A model generated the notes under the pieces. It made no database searches, had not been told where the DNA came from, and worked only from the letters and a program-made list of their open reading frames with translations. The position numbers and the translations under genes were made by a program. A stretch of 64,000 nucleotides of DNA from Pseudomonas orientalis (GTDB taxonomy: Bacteria > Pseudomonadota > Gammaproteobacteria > Pseudomonadales > Pseudomonadaceae): the NCBI RefSeq assembly GCF_002934065.1, contig NZ_CP018049.1, positions 4,090,501 to 4,154,500 on the forward strand. Direction: 5' to 3'. This document shows, in pieces, positions 41,575 to 50,886 of the stretch. How positions within the stretch are numbered: the first letter of the stretch is position 1; every line of letters begins with the position of its first letter.

Positions 41575-42921
41575 ATGTCCCAGTTAGAAACGCAGACTCC
41601 TGCCGCGCCCGCCATGGTGCGGCTGCCCCTCTTGCAATTGATTCTGGTAGGCCTGCAACACGTCTTGCTGATGTACGGCGGCGCCGTCGCCGTGCCCTTG
41701 ATCATTGGCCAGGCCGCAGGCTTGAGCCGTGAGGAAATCGCTTTTCTGATCAACGCCGACCTGTTGGTCGCCGGTATTGCCACCCTGGTGCAGTCGTTCG
41801 GCATCGGCCCGGTGGGTATTCGCATGCCGGTGATGATGGGCGCCAGTTTCGCCGCCGTCGGCAGCATGGTCGCCATGGCCGGCATGCCCGGCATCGGCTT
41901 GCAGGGCATCTTCGGCGCGACCATCGCCGCCGGGTTCTTCGGCATGCTGATCGCGCCGTTCATGTCCAAGGTGGTGCGCTTTTTCCCGCCGTTGGTGACC
42001 GGCACGGTGATTACAGCCATTGGTTTGTCGCTGTTTCCGGTGGCCGTGAACTGGGCCGGTGGCGGCAGCGCGGCCGCTACGTTCGGCTCGCCGGTGTACC
42101 TGGCGGTCGCCGCGCTGGTGCTGGTCACCATACTGCTGATCAACCGTTTCATGCGCGGCTTCTGGGTGAACATCTCGGTGCTGATCGGCATGGGCCTGGG
42201 CTACGCGTTGTGCGGTGTGATCGGCATGGTCGACCTCAGCGGCCTGGCCCAGGCGCCGTGGGTGCAGGTGGTGACGCCGCTGCACTTCGGCATGCCCCGG
42301 TTCGAGCTGGCGCCCATTCTGTCGATGTGCCTGGTGGTGGTGATCATCTTTGTCGAATCCACCGGGATGTTTCTCGCCCTGGGCAAGATCACCGGCCAGG
42401 AGGTCACGCCAAGGATGCTGCGACGCGGCCTGCTGTGTGATGCCGGTGCGTCATTCTTCGCCGGTTTTTTCAACACCTTCACCCACTCCTCGTTCGCGCA
42501 GAATATCGGCCTGGTGCAGATGACCGGCGTGCGCTGCCGCTCGGTAACGATCATGGCCGGGGTGTTTTTGATCGTGCTGAGCCTGTTGCCCAAGGCCGCC
42601 TACCTGGTGGCCTCGATACCGCCGGCGGTGCTGGGCGGCGCGGCGATTGCCATGTTCGGCATGGTGGCGGCGACCGGCATCAAGATCCTGCAGGAAGCCG
42701 ACATTGCCGACCGGCGCAACCAGTTGCTGGTGGCGGTAAGCATCGGCATGGGCCTGATCCCGGTGGTGCGCCCGGAATTCTTCGCGCAATTGCCGATGTG
42801 GATGAGCCCGATCACCCACAGTGGCATCGCCATGGCCACCCTCAGCGCGTTGTCGCTGAATATCCTGTTCAACATTCTCGGCGGTGCCGAGCGCCCTGCC
42901 GTTGAGCACGTCCACACCTGA
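41575..42921 (+). CDS. NCS2 family urate/xanthine permease
   Basis: This 448-residue inner-membrane symporter of the NAT/NCS2 family has 14 helices expected. Landmarks are LQHVLLMYGGAVAVPLIIGQ, then MPVMMGASFAAVG and the family motif around FVESTGMFLALGKITGQEV; NTFTHSSFAQNIGLVQMTGV follows. The position after puuD suggests urate or xanthine uptake. It belongs to a different NCS2 branch from the AzgA-like permease at 28.7 kb. It is separated from puuD by a REP pair, so it may have its own promoter. Confidence 0.93.
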   Translation: MSQLETQTPAAPAMVRLPLLQLILVGLQHVLLMYGGAVAVPLIIGQAAGLSREEIAFLINADLLVAGIATLVQSFGIGPVGIRMPVMMGASFAAVGSMVAMAGMPGIGLQGIFGATIAAGFFGMLIAPFMSKVVRFFPPLVTGTVITAIGLSLFPVAVNWAGGGSAAATFGSPVYLAVAALVLVTILLINRFMRGFWVNISVLIGMGLGYALCGVIGMVDLSGLAQAPWVQVVTPLHFGMPRFELAPILSMCLVVVIIFVESTGMFLALGKITGQEVTPRMLRRGLLCDAGASFFAGFFNTFTHSSFAQNIGLVQMTGVRCRSVTIMAGVFLIVLSLLPKAAYLVASIPPAVLGGAAIAMFGMVAATGIKILQEADIADRRNQLLVAVSIGMGLIPVVRPEFFAQLPMWMSPITHSGIAMATLSALSLNILFNILGGAERPAVEHVHT

Positions 42922-43147
42922 CGCACGCCCCATTGTCGCCCTGTGCGCGCCGTAACGGCGCACTTGAGCCCTGACGTGGGAGCCAGTATTCTCCGCGCCC
43001 GCTTGAATCGACGGTTTTTTACCGCCTTGGCGCGGCTTTTGCTGTAGCCATAAAGCTGACCAATCAGACGAGTTTTCAGCAATACCCAAGGCGCCGTATC
43101 AGAGCGCCAGATTAGAAAAACATAAAACTTTAACTCGGGAGCACCGA

Positions 43148-43933
43148 ATGAAACCTATGTTCAAAGGCCTGATGCTGGCGGGATCCCTGCTGGCCGGCGG
43201 TCAAGCCGTGGCCGGTGATGTGTTGCAGTGGCAGAACAACAGCCTGACGTATCTGTGGGGCAAGAGCTTTACCGTCAACCCGCAGATCCAGCAAACCGTC
43301 ACCTTCGAACATGCCGACGCGTGGAAGTACGGCGACAACTTCTTCTTCCTCGACCGCATCTTCTACAACGGCAGGGAAGACGGCAACGTCGGTCCCAATA
43401 CCTACTACGGCGAGTTCAGCCCACGCTTGTCGTTCGGCAAAGTCCTGGACAAGGACCTGTCATTCGGCCCGATCAAGGATGTGTTGCTGGCCTTCACTTA
43501 CGAGTTCGGCGAAGGCGATAACGAGTCGTACCTGCTGGGCCCGGCGTTTGACTTGAATATTCCGGGTTTCGACTATTTCCAGCTGAACTTCTACCAGCGC
43601 CAGACCGAAGGCAACCGCCCTGGCGACGGCGTGTGGCAGATCACCCCGGTGTGGTCCTACACCATTCCCGTGGGCAGCTCCGATGTGTTGATCGACGGCT
43701 TCATGGACTGGGTCGTGGACAACGACAAGAACGCCCGTGGCACTTATCACGCCAACCTGCACTTCAACCCGCAGGTCAAATACGACCTCGGTAAAGCGCT
43801 GCATTGGGGCGACAAAAAGTTGTACGTAGGTTTTGAATACGACTATTGGAAGAACAAGTACGGGATCGAGGACTCGGGTGCGTTCAAGACGACCCAGGAC
43901 ACCGCAAGCTTCCTGGTGAAATACCATTTCTAA
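43148..43933 (+). CDS. Tsx-like nucleoside-specific outer-membrane channel
   Basis: This 261-residue beta-barrel porin has a signal peptide (FKGLMLAGSLLAGGQAVAGD) and ends in Phe (SFLVKYHF), as outer-membrane proteins do. VLQWQNNSLTYLWGKSF and the many alternating aromatic strands match the Tsx/OmpK family. Position at the end of the urate cluster suggests that it admits purines or nucleosides across the outer membrane. GGGAG precedes the ATG by 7 bases. Confidence 0.9.
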   Translation: MKPMFKGLMLAGSLLAGGQAVAGDVLQWQNNSLTYLWGKSFTVNPQIQQTVTFEHADAWKYGDNFFFLDRIFYNGREDGNVGPNTYYGEFSPRLSFGKVLDKDLSFGPIKDVLLAFTYEFGEGDNESYLLGPAFDLNIPGFDYFQLNFYQRQTEGNRPGDGVWQITPVWSYTIPVGSSDVLIDGFMDWVVDNDKNARGTYHANLHFNPQVKYDLGKALHWGDKKLYVGFEYDYWKNKYGIEDSGAFKTTQDTASFLVKYHF

Positions 43934-43951
43934 AAAACACTGTTGTACAAA

Positions 43952-44041
43952 TGTGGGAGGGGGCTTGCCCCCGATGGCGGCGATTCAGTCACAGATACTG
44001 TGAATGACACACCGCTATCGGGGGCAAGCCCCCTCCCACAT
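43952..44041. repeat. REP pair (REPIN), family A
   Basis: Lies between the convergent porin and patatin-like genes. Confidence 0.95.
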
Positions 44042-45172
44042 TCAGCTCTGCGTCAGGCCGAGGAATCGGATGATTTCCTCACGCTTGGCCAGCGCATCCT
44101 TGCGCCCCAATTCGATCAGTTCGCTGCAATACCCCGCCTCGAACAGCAAGTAACTCAACACCCCCGCCCCACTGGTTTTGGTCGCCCCCGGCCCCCGCAG
44201 GAACATGCGCAACGCCGCCGGCAATTCCTGGCGATGCCGTGCCGCGATTTCGTCGATCGGCTGGCTGGGCGCAATCACCAGCACCTCCACCGCCGCCAGC
44301 TCGGGCGAGACATCGCTGAATTGATTCAAGCGCTCCAGCAATTCGATATCGCTTTCCAGGCTGTCAATGAACGTGCTGTTGAGCATGTGGCCGCCGATCT
44401 GCGCCAGGGTCGGCTCCTGGCCGGTATAGGTGCGCGGCATCGAGGGTTCGTTGCCGCGCGGGTTACCGCTGACGCCGACCACCAGCACGCGGCTGGCGCC
44501 CAGGTGCAGGGCCGGGCTGATCGGGGCCGACTGGCGCACGGCGCCGTCACCGAAGTATTCCTGGTCGAGTTTCACCGGGGCGAACAGCAAGGGAATCGCC
44601 GAGCTGGCCAGCAAGTGCTCAACCGTGAGTTGCGTCGGCACGCCGATGCGCCGATGGCGCAGCCAGGCGTCGATGGTGCCGCCGCCTTGATAGAAGGTCA
44701 CCGCCCGCCCGGATTCATAGCCGAACGCGGTGACCGCCACGGCGTGCAGATGCTGGCCCCGAATGGCTTCATCGATGCCCGCCAGATGCAGTTTGTCCTG
44801 CAGCAAGTCGCGCAGCGGTGAACTGTCGAGCAACGCCACCGGAAATCGCCTGCCCAGGCCCAACAGGCTATGAAACAGAAAACGACTGGCCTGGCGGATC
44901 ACGCCCGGCCAGTCGCTGCGCAGCACCAGATGGCTGCGAAAGCCTTGCCAGAACGTAGTAAGGCGCTCGATAGCGGCAGTGAAGTCCGTCGCGCCACTGG
45001 CCAGGGTGACCGCATTGATCGCCCCGGCCGACGTGCCGACGATCACCGGAAAGGGATTGGGCGCCCCCGGCGGCAGCAACTCGGCAATCGCCGCCAACAC
45101 CCCTACCTGATACGCCGCACGCGCCCCACCGCCGGAAAGAATCAAGCCTGTGACCGGTTCAGCTGGGCGCAT
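44042..45172 (-). CDS. Patatin-like phospholipase
   Basis: This 376-residue protein has the patatin catalytic dyad: oxyanion loop GGGARAAYQVGVL at residues 14-26, nucleophile GTSAG with Ser48, and DGAVRQ near residue 204 with the catalytic Asp. No signal peptide, so it is probably cytoplasmic or delivered otherwise. Substrate is likely a phospholipid or acyl ester. Its stop lies in the edge of the REP pair. No partner gene is evident. Confidence 0.92.
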   Translation of the reverse strand: MRPAEPVTGLILSGGGARAAYQVGVLAAIAELLPPGAPNPFPVIVGTSAGAINAVTLASGATDFTAAIERLTTFWQGFRSHLVLRSDWPGVIRQASRFLFHSLLGLGRRFPVALLDSSPLRDLLQDKLHLAGIDEAIRGQHLHAVAVTAFGYESGRAVTFYQGGGTIDAWLRHRRIGVPTQLTVEHLLASSAIPLLFAPVKLDQEYFGDGAVRQSAPISPALHLGASRVLVVGVSGNPRGNEPSMPRTYTGQEPTLAQIGGHMLNSTFIDSLESDIELLERLNQFSDVSPELAAVEVLVIAPSQPIDEIAARHRQELPAALRMFLRGPGATKTSGAGVLSYLLFEAGYCSELIELGRKDALAKREEIIRFLGLTQS

Positions 45173-45220
45173 TGCGTCACTCCATGTGGCAAAAAATTGG
45201 GCTTAACAACGTCACATCAT

Positions 45221-45320
45221 TGTAGGAGCGAGCTTGCTCGCGAAGATCGCCAATGATTACGCGTACATCCCAGGTGAACGCGGTGCTATTGGGTTTTTCG
45301 CGAGCAAGCTCGCTCCTACA
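45221..45320. repeat. REP pair (REPIN), family B
   Basis: Between the patatin-like gene and lpxL. The forward and reverse copies enclose about 56 bases. Confidence 0.95.
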
Positions 45321-45332
45321 GTGACAGCAGGG

Positions 45333-46268
45333 TTATCGACGGCGTTTTTCGTACAGCTTGGGTTCACCCGGTGGCCGGCTCTTGAAGCGCCGGTGGGTCC
45401 ACAGGTATTGCGCGGGGCAGTCGCGCACCGAGGCTTCGACCCATTGGTTGATGCGCAGGCAGTCGATTTCGTCGGTTTCCCCCGGGAAATCGGTCAACGG
45501 TGGATGGATCACCAGGCGGTAACCACTGCCATCGGCCAGGCGTTCCTGGGTGAACGGCACCACCAGGGCCTTGCCCAGGCGCGCGAACTTGCTGGTGGCC
45601 GTTACCGTGGCGGCCTGGATACCGAACAGCGGCACGAAGATACTTTGCTTGGCGCCGTAGTCCTGGTCCGGTGCGTACCAGATCGCTCGGCCGGCGCGCA
45701 GCAGCTTGAGCATGCCGCGCACGTCGTCGCGCTCCACCGCCAGGGAATCGAGGTTGTGGCGCTCGCGGCCACGGCGCTGGATAAAGTCGAACAGCGGGTT
45801 ACCGTGTTCGCGGTACATGCCATCGATGGTGTGCTTCTGCCCGAGCAGGGCAGCGCCGATTTCAAGGGTGGTGAAATGCAGGGCCATCAGAATGACGCCC
45901 TTGCCTTCCAGATGCGCTTGCCTCAGATGCTCCAGGCCCTCGACATGGGCCAGGCGCGCCAGACGCGGCTTGGGCCACCACCAGCTCATCGCCATCTCGA
46001 AAAACGCGATACCGGTAGAGGCGAAATTGTCCTTGAGCAGGCGTTTGCGCGCTTTGGCGGATTTTTCCGGGAAACACAATTCCAGGTTGCGCGCAGCGAT
46101 GCGGCGACGTTCACCGGCCACGCGATACATGCCGGCGCCCAGCAGGCGACCAATGGTCAGCAGCACGCGGTACGGCAGTTGGGTGACCAGCCACAACAGG
46201 CCCAGCCCCAGCCATAATGGCCAAAAACGCGGGTGAAGAAATACAGCTCGAAAACGCGGGCGATCCAT
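45333..46268 (-). CDS. lpxL: Lipid A lauroyl acyltransferase family protein
   Basis: This 311-residue inner-membrane acyltransferase of the LpxL/HtrB family adds a secondary acyl chain to lipid A. A hydrophobic N-terminal anchor (FWPLWLGLGLLWLVTQLP) is followed by the catalytic HX4D/E-type motif in ALHFTTLEIGAALLG and then YAPDQDYG. Start MDRPRFRAVF was chosen by homology; seven extra residues to 46289 are possible. Pseudomonas has two such enzymes, and which one this is (HtrB1 or HtrB2) is not settled. Confidence 0.92.
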   Translation of the reverse strand: MDRPRFRAVFLHPRFWPLWLGLGLLWLVTQLPYRVLLTIGRLLGAGMYRVAGERRRIAARNLELCFPEKSAKARKRLLKDNFASTGIAFFEMAMSWWWPKPRLARLAHVEGLEHLRQAHLEGKGVILMALHFTTLEIGAALLGQKHTIDGMYREHGNPLFDFIQRRGRERHNLDSLAVERDDVRGMLKLLRAGRAIWYAPDQDYGAKQSIFVPLFGIQAATVTATSKFARLGKALVVPFTQERLADGSGYRLVIHPPLTDFPGETDEIDCLRINQWVEASVRDCPAQYLWTHRRFKSRPPGEPKLYEKRRR

Positions 46269-46387
46269 TACAGATTCCGGTAAAGACAAGGGCCGCGCAT
46301 TCTACAACGGTTCGACTCGGCTTGCGGCGGGTGAGTGTTCTCGTTATAAGTCTCGACACTTTTCGTGACAAGCCGCTTTAGCCGACC

Positions 46388-47125
46388 ATGAGCCAAACCG
46401 AACCGCTAGACCAAGATCCCGTGTTCCAGCTGAAAGGCAGCATGCTCGCCATTACCGTGCTGGAACTGGCCCGCAACGACCTTGATGCCCTTGACCGCCA
46501 ACTGGCCGCCAAGGTCGCCCTGGCGCCGAATTTTTTCAACAATGCCCCGCTGGTACTGGCCCTGGACAAACTGCCAGCAGGCCAGGGCGTCATCGACCTG
46601 CCCGGCCTGATGCGCGTGTGCCGCTCCCATGGCCTGCGTACCCTGGCCATTCGCGCCAGCCGCATCGAAGACATTGCCGCGGCCATCGCTATTGAACTGC
46701 CAGTATTGCCGCCGTCCGGTGCGCGCGAGCGTCCGCTCGAACCATTGGTCGGTGAAGAGAAGAAAAAACCGGAAAAACCACCTGAACCCTTGATCCGGCC
46801 TACAAAGATCATCACCTCGCCCGTACGCGGCGGACAGCAGATTTACGCCCAGGGCGGCGACCTTGTGGTGGTCTCCTCGGTCAGCCCCGGCGCGGAACTT
46901 CTTGCCGACGGCAACATCCATGTATACGGCCCGATGCGCGGCCGCGCCCTGGCCGGCATCAAGGGTGATACCAAAGCGCGTATTTTCTGCCAGCAGTTGA
47001 CCGCTGAGCTGGTTTCCATCGCGGGTCAGTACAAGGTTTCCGAAGATCTGCGCCGTGATCCGCTATGGGGCGCTTCGGTACAGGTCAACCTGTCGGGCGA
47101 TGTGTTGAACATCATCCGTCTTTAA
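46388..47125 (+). CDS. minC: Septum site-determining protein MinC
   Basis: This 245-residue inhibitor of FtsZ assembly has an N-terminal MinC-N domain (FQLKGSMLAITVLELARNDL) that acts on FtsZ and a C-terminal beta-helix domain (VRGGQQIYAQGGDLVVVSSV, and GNIHVYGPMRGRALAG) that binds MinD. A proline-rich linker with EEKKKPEKPPEP joins them. It leads the minCDE cluster, with a 200-base gap before minD that may hold a second promoter. Confidence 0.97.
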   Translation: MSQTEPLDQDPVFQLKGSMLAITVLELARNDLDALDRQLAAKVALAPNFFNNAPLVLALDKLPAGQGVIDLPGLMRVCRSHGLRTLAIRASRIEDIAAAIAIELPVLPPSGARERPLEPLVGEEKKKPEKPPEPLIRPTKIITSPVRGGQQIYAQGGDLVVVSSVSPGAELLADGNIHVYGPMRGRALAGIKGDTKARIFCQQLTAELVSIAGQYKVSEDLRRDPLWGASVQVNLSGDVLNIIRL

Positions 47126-47325
47126 CGGATACTGCCGCATTTTCCAAGCATCTCTAGACTCTGATAGCAAAGCGAAACCGGCAATACTTGCGTAGGACTA
47201 TTTGGAAGTTGGCGTTTCCCCTGGGCAAACCCTGGCTTTTCCCTACAAAGGCTGTCCGCCTGCAGCGAGTTCCAAGAGATGTTTTTCAGGGACCGAAAGT
47301 CCTTTTTCCTTAGGGGTGAAACACC

Positions 47326-48138
47326 TTGGCCAAGATTCTCGTGGTTACATCCGGCAAGGGTGGTGTGGGTAAGACCACCACCAGCGCCGCTATCGGTACC
47401 GGCCTCGCTCTGCGCGGCCACAAGACAGTCATCGTCGACTTCGACGTCGGTTTGCGTAACCTCGACCTGATCATGGGCTGCGAACGCCGCGTGGTGTACG
47501 ACTTCGTCAACGTGGTGAACGGCGAAGCCAACCTGCAGCAGGCCCTGATCAAGGACAAGCGCCTTGAGAACCTGTATGTGCTGGCCGCCAGCCAGACCCG
47601 TGACAAAGACGCGCTGACCAAGGAAGGCGTAGGCAAAGTCCTCGCCGAGCTGAAAGAAACCTTCGAATACGTGGTATGCGATTCCCCGGCCGGCATCGAA
47701 ACCGGTGCTCACCTGGCGATGTACTTCGCTGATGAAGCGATCGTCGTGACCAACCCGGAAGTGTCCTCGGTACGTGACTCCGACCGCATGCTCGGCCTTC
47801 TGGCCAGCAAGTCCAAGCGCGCCGAAGAAGGCCAGGACCCGATCAAGGAGCACCTGCTGCTGACCCGCTACAACCCTGAGCGTGTCAGCAATGGCGAAAT
47901 GCTCGGCGTTGAAGACGTCAAGGACATCCTCGCCGTGACCCTGCTGGGCGTGATCCCGGAATCCCAGGCGGTCCTGAAGGCTTCCAACCAGGGCGTGCCG
48001 GTGATTCTTGACGACCAGAGCGACGCCGGCCAGGCGTACAGCGATGCCGTCGATCGTCTGCTGGGCAAGACCGTGGAACACCGCTTCCTCGATGTAAAGA
48101 AGAAGGGATTCTTCGAGCGTATCTTTGGAGGCAACTAA
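47326..48138 (+). CDS. minD: Septum site-determining ATPase MinD
   Basis: This 270-residue membrane-associated ATPase recruits MinC and oscillates with MinE. The deviant Walker A is SGKGGVGKTTT at residues 9-19, and the C-terminal amphipathic membrane-targeting helix is KKKGFFERIFGGN. The start codon is TTG, with AGGGGTGAA upstream; MAKILVVTSG is the normal family start, so the TTG is real and may lower translation. minE starts 3 bases after its stop. Confidence 0.97.
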   Translation: MAKILVVTSGKGGVGKTTTSAAIGTGLALRGHKTVIVDFDVGLRNLDLIMGCERRVVYDFVNVVNGEANLQQALIKDKRLENLYVLAASQTRDKDALTKEGVGKVLAELKETFEYVVCDSPAGIETGAHLAMYFADEAIVVTNPEVSSVRDSDRMLGLLASKSKRAEEGQDPIKEHLLLTRYNPERVSNGEMLGVEDVKDILAVTLLGVIPESQAVLKASNQGVPVILDDQSDAGQAYSDAVDRLLGKTVEHRFLDVKKKGFFERIFGGN

Positions 48139-48141
48139 ACA

Positions 48142-48396
48142 ATGAAATTTCTCGACTTCTTTCGTGCCAACAAAAAGCCAAGTACCGCATCGGTCGCGAA
48201 AGAGCGTCTACAGATCATCGTGGCGCACGAACGCGGCCAACGCAGTACCCCGGACTACCTGCCAGCCTTGCAGAAGGAACTGGTCGAGGTGATCCGCAAG
48301 TACGTCAATATCGGTAACGATGACGTGCATGTCGCCCTGGAAAATGACGGCAGCTGCTCGATTCTGGAACTCAATATCACCCTGCCTGATCGTTGA
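48142..48396 (+). CDS. minE: Cell division topological specificity factor MinE
   Basis: This 84-residue protein binds MinD and stimulates its ATPase so that division inhibition is confined to the poles. The N-terminal FLDFFRANKKPSTASVAKER and the contact helix RLQIIVAHERGQR are typical, and the C-terminal topological domain follows. It closes the minCDE operon. Confidence 0.97.
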   Translation: MKFLDFFRANKKPSTASVAKERLQIIVAHERGQRSTPDYLPALQKELVEVIRKYVNIGNDDVHVALENDGSCSILELNITLPDR

Positions 48397-48413
48397 TCGA
48401 ACAGGCGGCCGCC

Positions 48414-48572
48414 ACGGCGGCTCTGCGACCTGGCCCCTCACCTTGTAGGAGCGAGCTTGCTCGCGAAGAACTCAACAGCACCGCGTTCATTCAGGCGAAA
48501 CGCGGTGGCCTCAGGTTCTTCGCGAGCAAGCTCGCTCCTACAGGGTGAGGGGGCAGTCAGTGGAGCCGCCGT
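48414..48572. repeat. REP pair (family B) inside a longer nested inverted repeat
   Basis: The family B pair is at 48444-48542. Outside it GCCCCTCACC (48433-48442) mirrors GGTGAGGGGGC (48544-48554), and further out ACGGCGGCTC (48414-48423) mirrors GAGCCGCCGT (48563-48572). The whole can form a cruciform of about 160 bases between minE and the pseudouridine synthase gene. Confidence 0.88.
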
Positions 48573-48596
48573 TGGCGTTTGTTACGAGGCTGTTTA

Positions 48597-49232
48597 ATGC
48601 CGCTGTCCAACATCCATATCCTGCATCAGGACGACGCTGTCCTGGTGGTGAACAAGCCGACCCTGCTGCTCTCGGTGCCCGGTCGCGCCGACGACAACAA
48701 GGACTGCCTGATCACCCGCCTGCAGGAAAACGGCTACCCCGAAGCTCGCATCGTTCATCGGCTCGACTGGGAAACGTCCGGCATTATCCTGCTGGCCCGG
48801 GACGCCGATACCCACCGCGAACTGTCCCGCCAATTTCACGACCGCGAAACAGAAAAGGCCTACACCGCCTTGGCATGGGGACAGCCGGAACTGGACAGCG
48901 GCAGCATCGACTTGCCCTTGCGCTATGACCCACCGACCAAGCCGCGCCATGTGGTGGATCACGAATTCGGCAAGCATGCGCTGACCTTCTGGAAAGTGCT
49001 GGAGCGTTGCGGCGACTGGTGCCGCGTCGAACTGACGCCGATCACCGGGCGCTCGCACCAGTTGCGCGTGCACATGCTGTCCATCGGCCACCCGCTGTTG
49101 GGTGACGGCCTGTACGCCCACGAACAGGCCCTGGCTGCCTGGCCACGCCTGTGCCTGCACGCGAGCATGCTCAGCTTCACGCATCCACAGAGCGGCGAGC
49201 GCTTGCGCTTCGAGTGCCCAGCCTCTTTTTAA
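48597..49232 (+). CDS. RluA family RNA pseudouridine synthase
   Basis: This 211-residue enzyme converts uridine to pseudouridine in rRNA or tRNA. The catalytic Asp57 lies in VHRLDWETSGIILLARD, and the family motifs TGRSHQLRVHMLSIGHPLLGD and LCLHASMLSFTHP follow. It is short and lacks an S4 domain, resembling RluA (23S U746 and tRNA U32) more than RluC or RluD, but the target is not certain. The start has GAGG upstream; six extra residues to 48579 are possible. Confidence 0.92.
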   Translation: MPLSNIHILHQDDAVLVVNKPTLLLSVPGRADDNKDCLITRLQENGYPEARIVHRLDWETSGIILLARDADTHRELSRQFHDRETEKAYTALAWGQPELDSGSIDLPLRYDPPTKPRHVVDHEFGKHALTFWKVLERCGDWCRVELTPITGRSHQLRVHMLSIGHPLLGDGLYAHEQALAAWPRLCLHASMLSFTHPQSGERLRFECPASF

Positions 49233-49250
49233 GGTGTTAACAAGGTCAAA

Positions 49251-49342
49251 TGTAGGAGGGGGCTTGCCCCCGATAGCTGTGCATCAGCCACTGAATGTGG
49301 TAACTGATCCACTGCTATCGGGGGGCAAGCCCCCTCCCACAT
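49251..49342. repeat. REP pair (REPIN), family A
   Basis: Forward copy begins TGTAGGAGG, a family B-like first half joined to a family A loop; reverse copy has one extra G. Confidence 0.93.
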
Positions 49343-49417
49343 TTTGTTCTGTGTCAGTTCTAGACACCGAGTCAAACCAATACGGTAAACTCCGCGCATT
49401 GCTGTCTGGAGCTATTT

Positions 49418-50707
49418 ATGCGCGATTCGTTGAATCAAGGCCTGATCGACTTCCTCAAGGCCTCCCCTACTCCTTTTCATGCCACTGCCGCCCTCGCCCA
49501 GCGCCTGGAAGCGGCCGGCTACCAGCGTCTCGACGAGCGCGACACCTGGACTACCGAAGCCAACGGTCGCTATTACGTAACCCGTAACGACTCCTCGATC
49601 ATCGCCTTCAAACTGGGCCGCCACTCGCCGCTGCAAGACGGTATTCGCATGGTCGGCGCCCACACCGACAGCCCTTGTCTGCGCGTCAAGCCGCAGCCCG
49701 AGCTGCAACGCCAGGGTTTCTGGCAGTTGGGCGTGGAAGTCTACGGTGGCGCCTTGCTGGCCCCGTGGTTCGACCGCGACCTGTCCCTGGCCGGCCGCGT
49801 GACGTTCCGGCGCGACGGCAAGGTCGAAAGCCAACTGATCGACTTCAAGCTGCCGATCGCGATCATTCCCAACCTGGCCATTCACCTGAACCGTGAGGCC
49901 AACCAGGGATGGGCGATCAATGCCCAGACCGAACTGCCGCCGATCCTCGCGCAATTTGCCGGTGACGAGCGCGTGGACTTTCGTGCCGTGCTCACCGAGC
50001 AACTGGCGCGCGAGCATGGGCTCAATGCCGACGTGGTGCTCGACTACGAGTTGAGCTTCTACGACACCCAAAGCGCGGCCGTGATCGGCCTGAACGGCGA
50101 CTTCATCGCCGGCGCGCGCCTGGACAACCTGCTGTCGTGCTATGCCGGGCTGCAGGCCCTGCTCACCAGCGACACCGAAGAAACCTGCGTGCTGGTGTGC
50201 AACGATCACGAAGAAGTCGGCTCCTGCTCGGCCTGCGGCGCCGATGGCCCGATGCTGGAACAGACCCTGCGCCGCCTGCTGCCAGAAGGTGAAGAGTTCG
50301 TACGCACCATTCAGAAATCCCTGTTGGTGTCGGCAGACAACGCCCACGGCGTGCACCCGAACTACGCCGAGAAACACGACGCCAACCACGGCCCGAAACT
50401 CAACGCCGGCCCGGTGATCAAGGTCAACAGCAACCAACGCTACGCCACCAACAGCGAAACCGCCGGATTCTTCCGCCACCTGTGCATGGCCCAGGAAGTA
50501 CCGGTGCAGAGCTTTGTAGTACGCAGCGATATGGGCTGCGGCTCGACGATAGGCCCCATCACCGCCAGCCACCTGGGTGTGCGCACCGTCGACATCGGCC
50601 TGCCCACGTTTGCCATGCACTCCATTCGCGAGCTGTGCGGCAGTCATGACCTGGCGCATCTGGTGAAGGTGCTGGGTGCGTTCTACGCGAGCCGCGACCT
50701 GCCCTGA
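49418..50707 (+). CDS. apeB: M18 family aminopeptidase
   Basis: This 429-residue cytoplasmic zinc aminopeptidase (aspartyl aminopeptidase family) has the metal ligands VGAHTDSPCLR early, the LDNL Asp region, NDHEEVGSCSACGA with the catalytic Glu pair, and late SDMGCGSTIGP and the His in FAMHSIRE. It removes N-terminal acidic or other residues from peptides. Length is standard for bacterial members. It stands alone with REP sequences on both sides. Confidence 0.94.
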   Translation: MRDSLNQGLIDFLKASPTPFHATAALAQRLEAAGYQRLDERDTWTTEANGRYYVTRNDSSIIAFKLGRHSPLQDGIRMVGAHTDSPCLRVKPQPELQRQGFWQLGVEVYGGALLAPWFDRDLSLAGRVTFRRDGKVESQLIDFKLPIAIIPNLAIHLNREANQGWAINAQTELPPILAQFAGDERVDFRAVLTEQLAREHGLNADVVLDYELSFYDTQSAAVIGLNGDFIAGARLDNLLSCYAGLQALLTSDTEETCVLVCNDHEEVGSCSACGADGPMLEQTLRRLLPEGEEFVRTIQKSLLVSADNAHGVHPNYAEKHDANHGPKLNAGPVIKVNSNQRYATNSETAGFFRHLCMAQEVPVQSFVVRSDMGCGSTIGPITASHLGVRTVDIGLPTFAMHSIRELCGSHDLAHLVKVLGAFYASRDLP

Positions 50708-50731
50708 TCTGCCAGGCTGACTCGGTCAAAA

Positions 50732-50838
50732 ATGTGGGAGGGGCGGTGCGACGATTCGACTTGCCCCCGATGGCGGAGTGCCAGTCACTGCATCTGGTGA
50801 CTGATCCACTGCCATCGGGGGCAAGCCCCCTCCCACAT
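50732..50838. repeat. REP pair, family A, left copy interrupted
   Basis: The left copy reads GTGGGAGGGG, then CGGTGCGACGATTCGA, then CTTGCCCCCGAT: about 15 bases have been added at the loop side of the stem. The right copy is intact. Confidence 0.88.
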
Positions 50839-50886
50839 TTGGATCGCGGACCGGCAAATGATACCGGTCGGCTCTAAGGCCGCCGC

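Noticed and set aside
43943..43950. TTGTACAA downstream of the Tsx-like gene as another purine operator
   Set aside because: It lacks the central TA of TTGTATACAA and lies after the gene, not before it.
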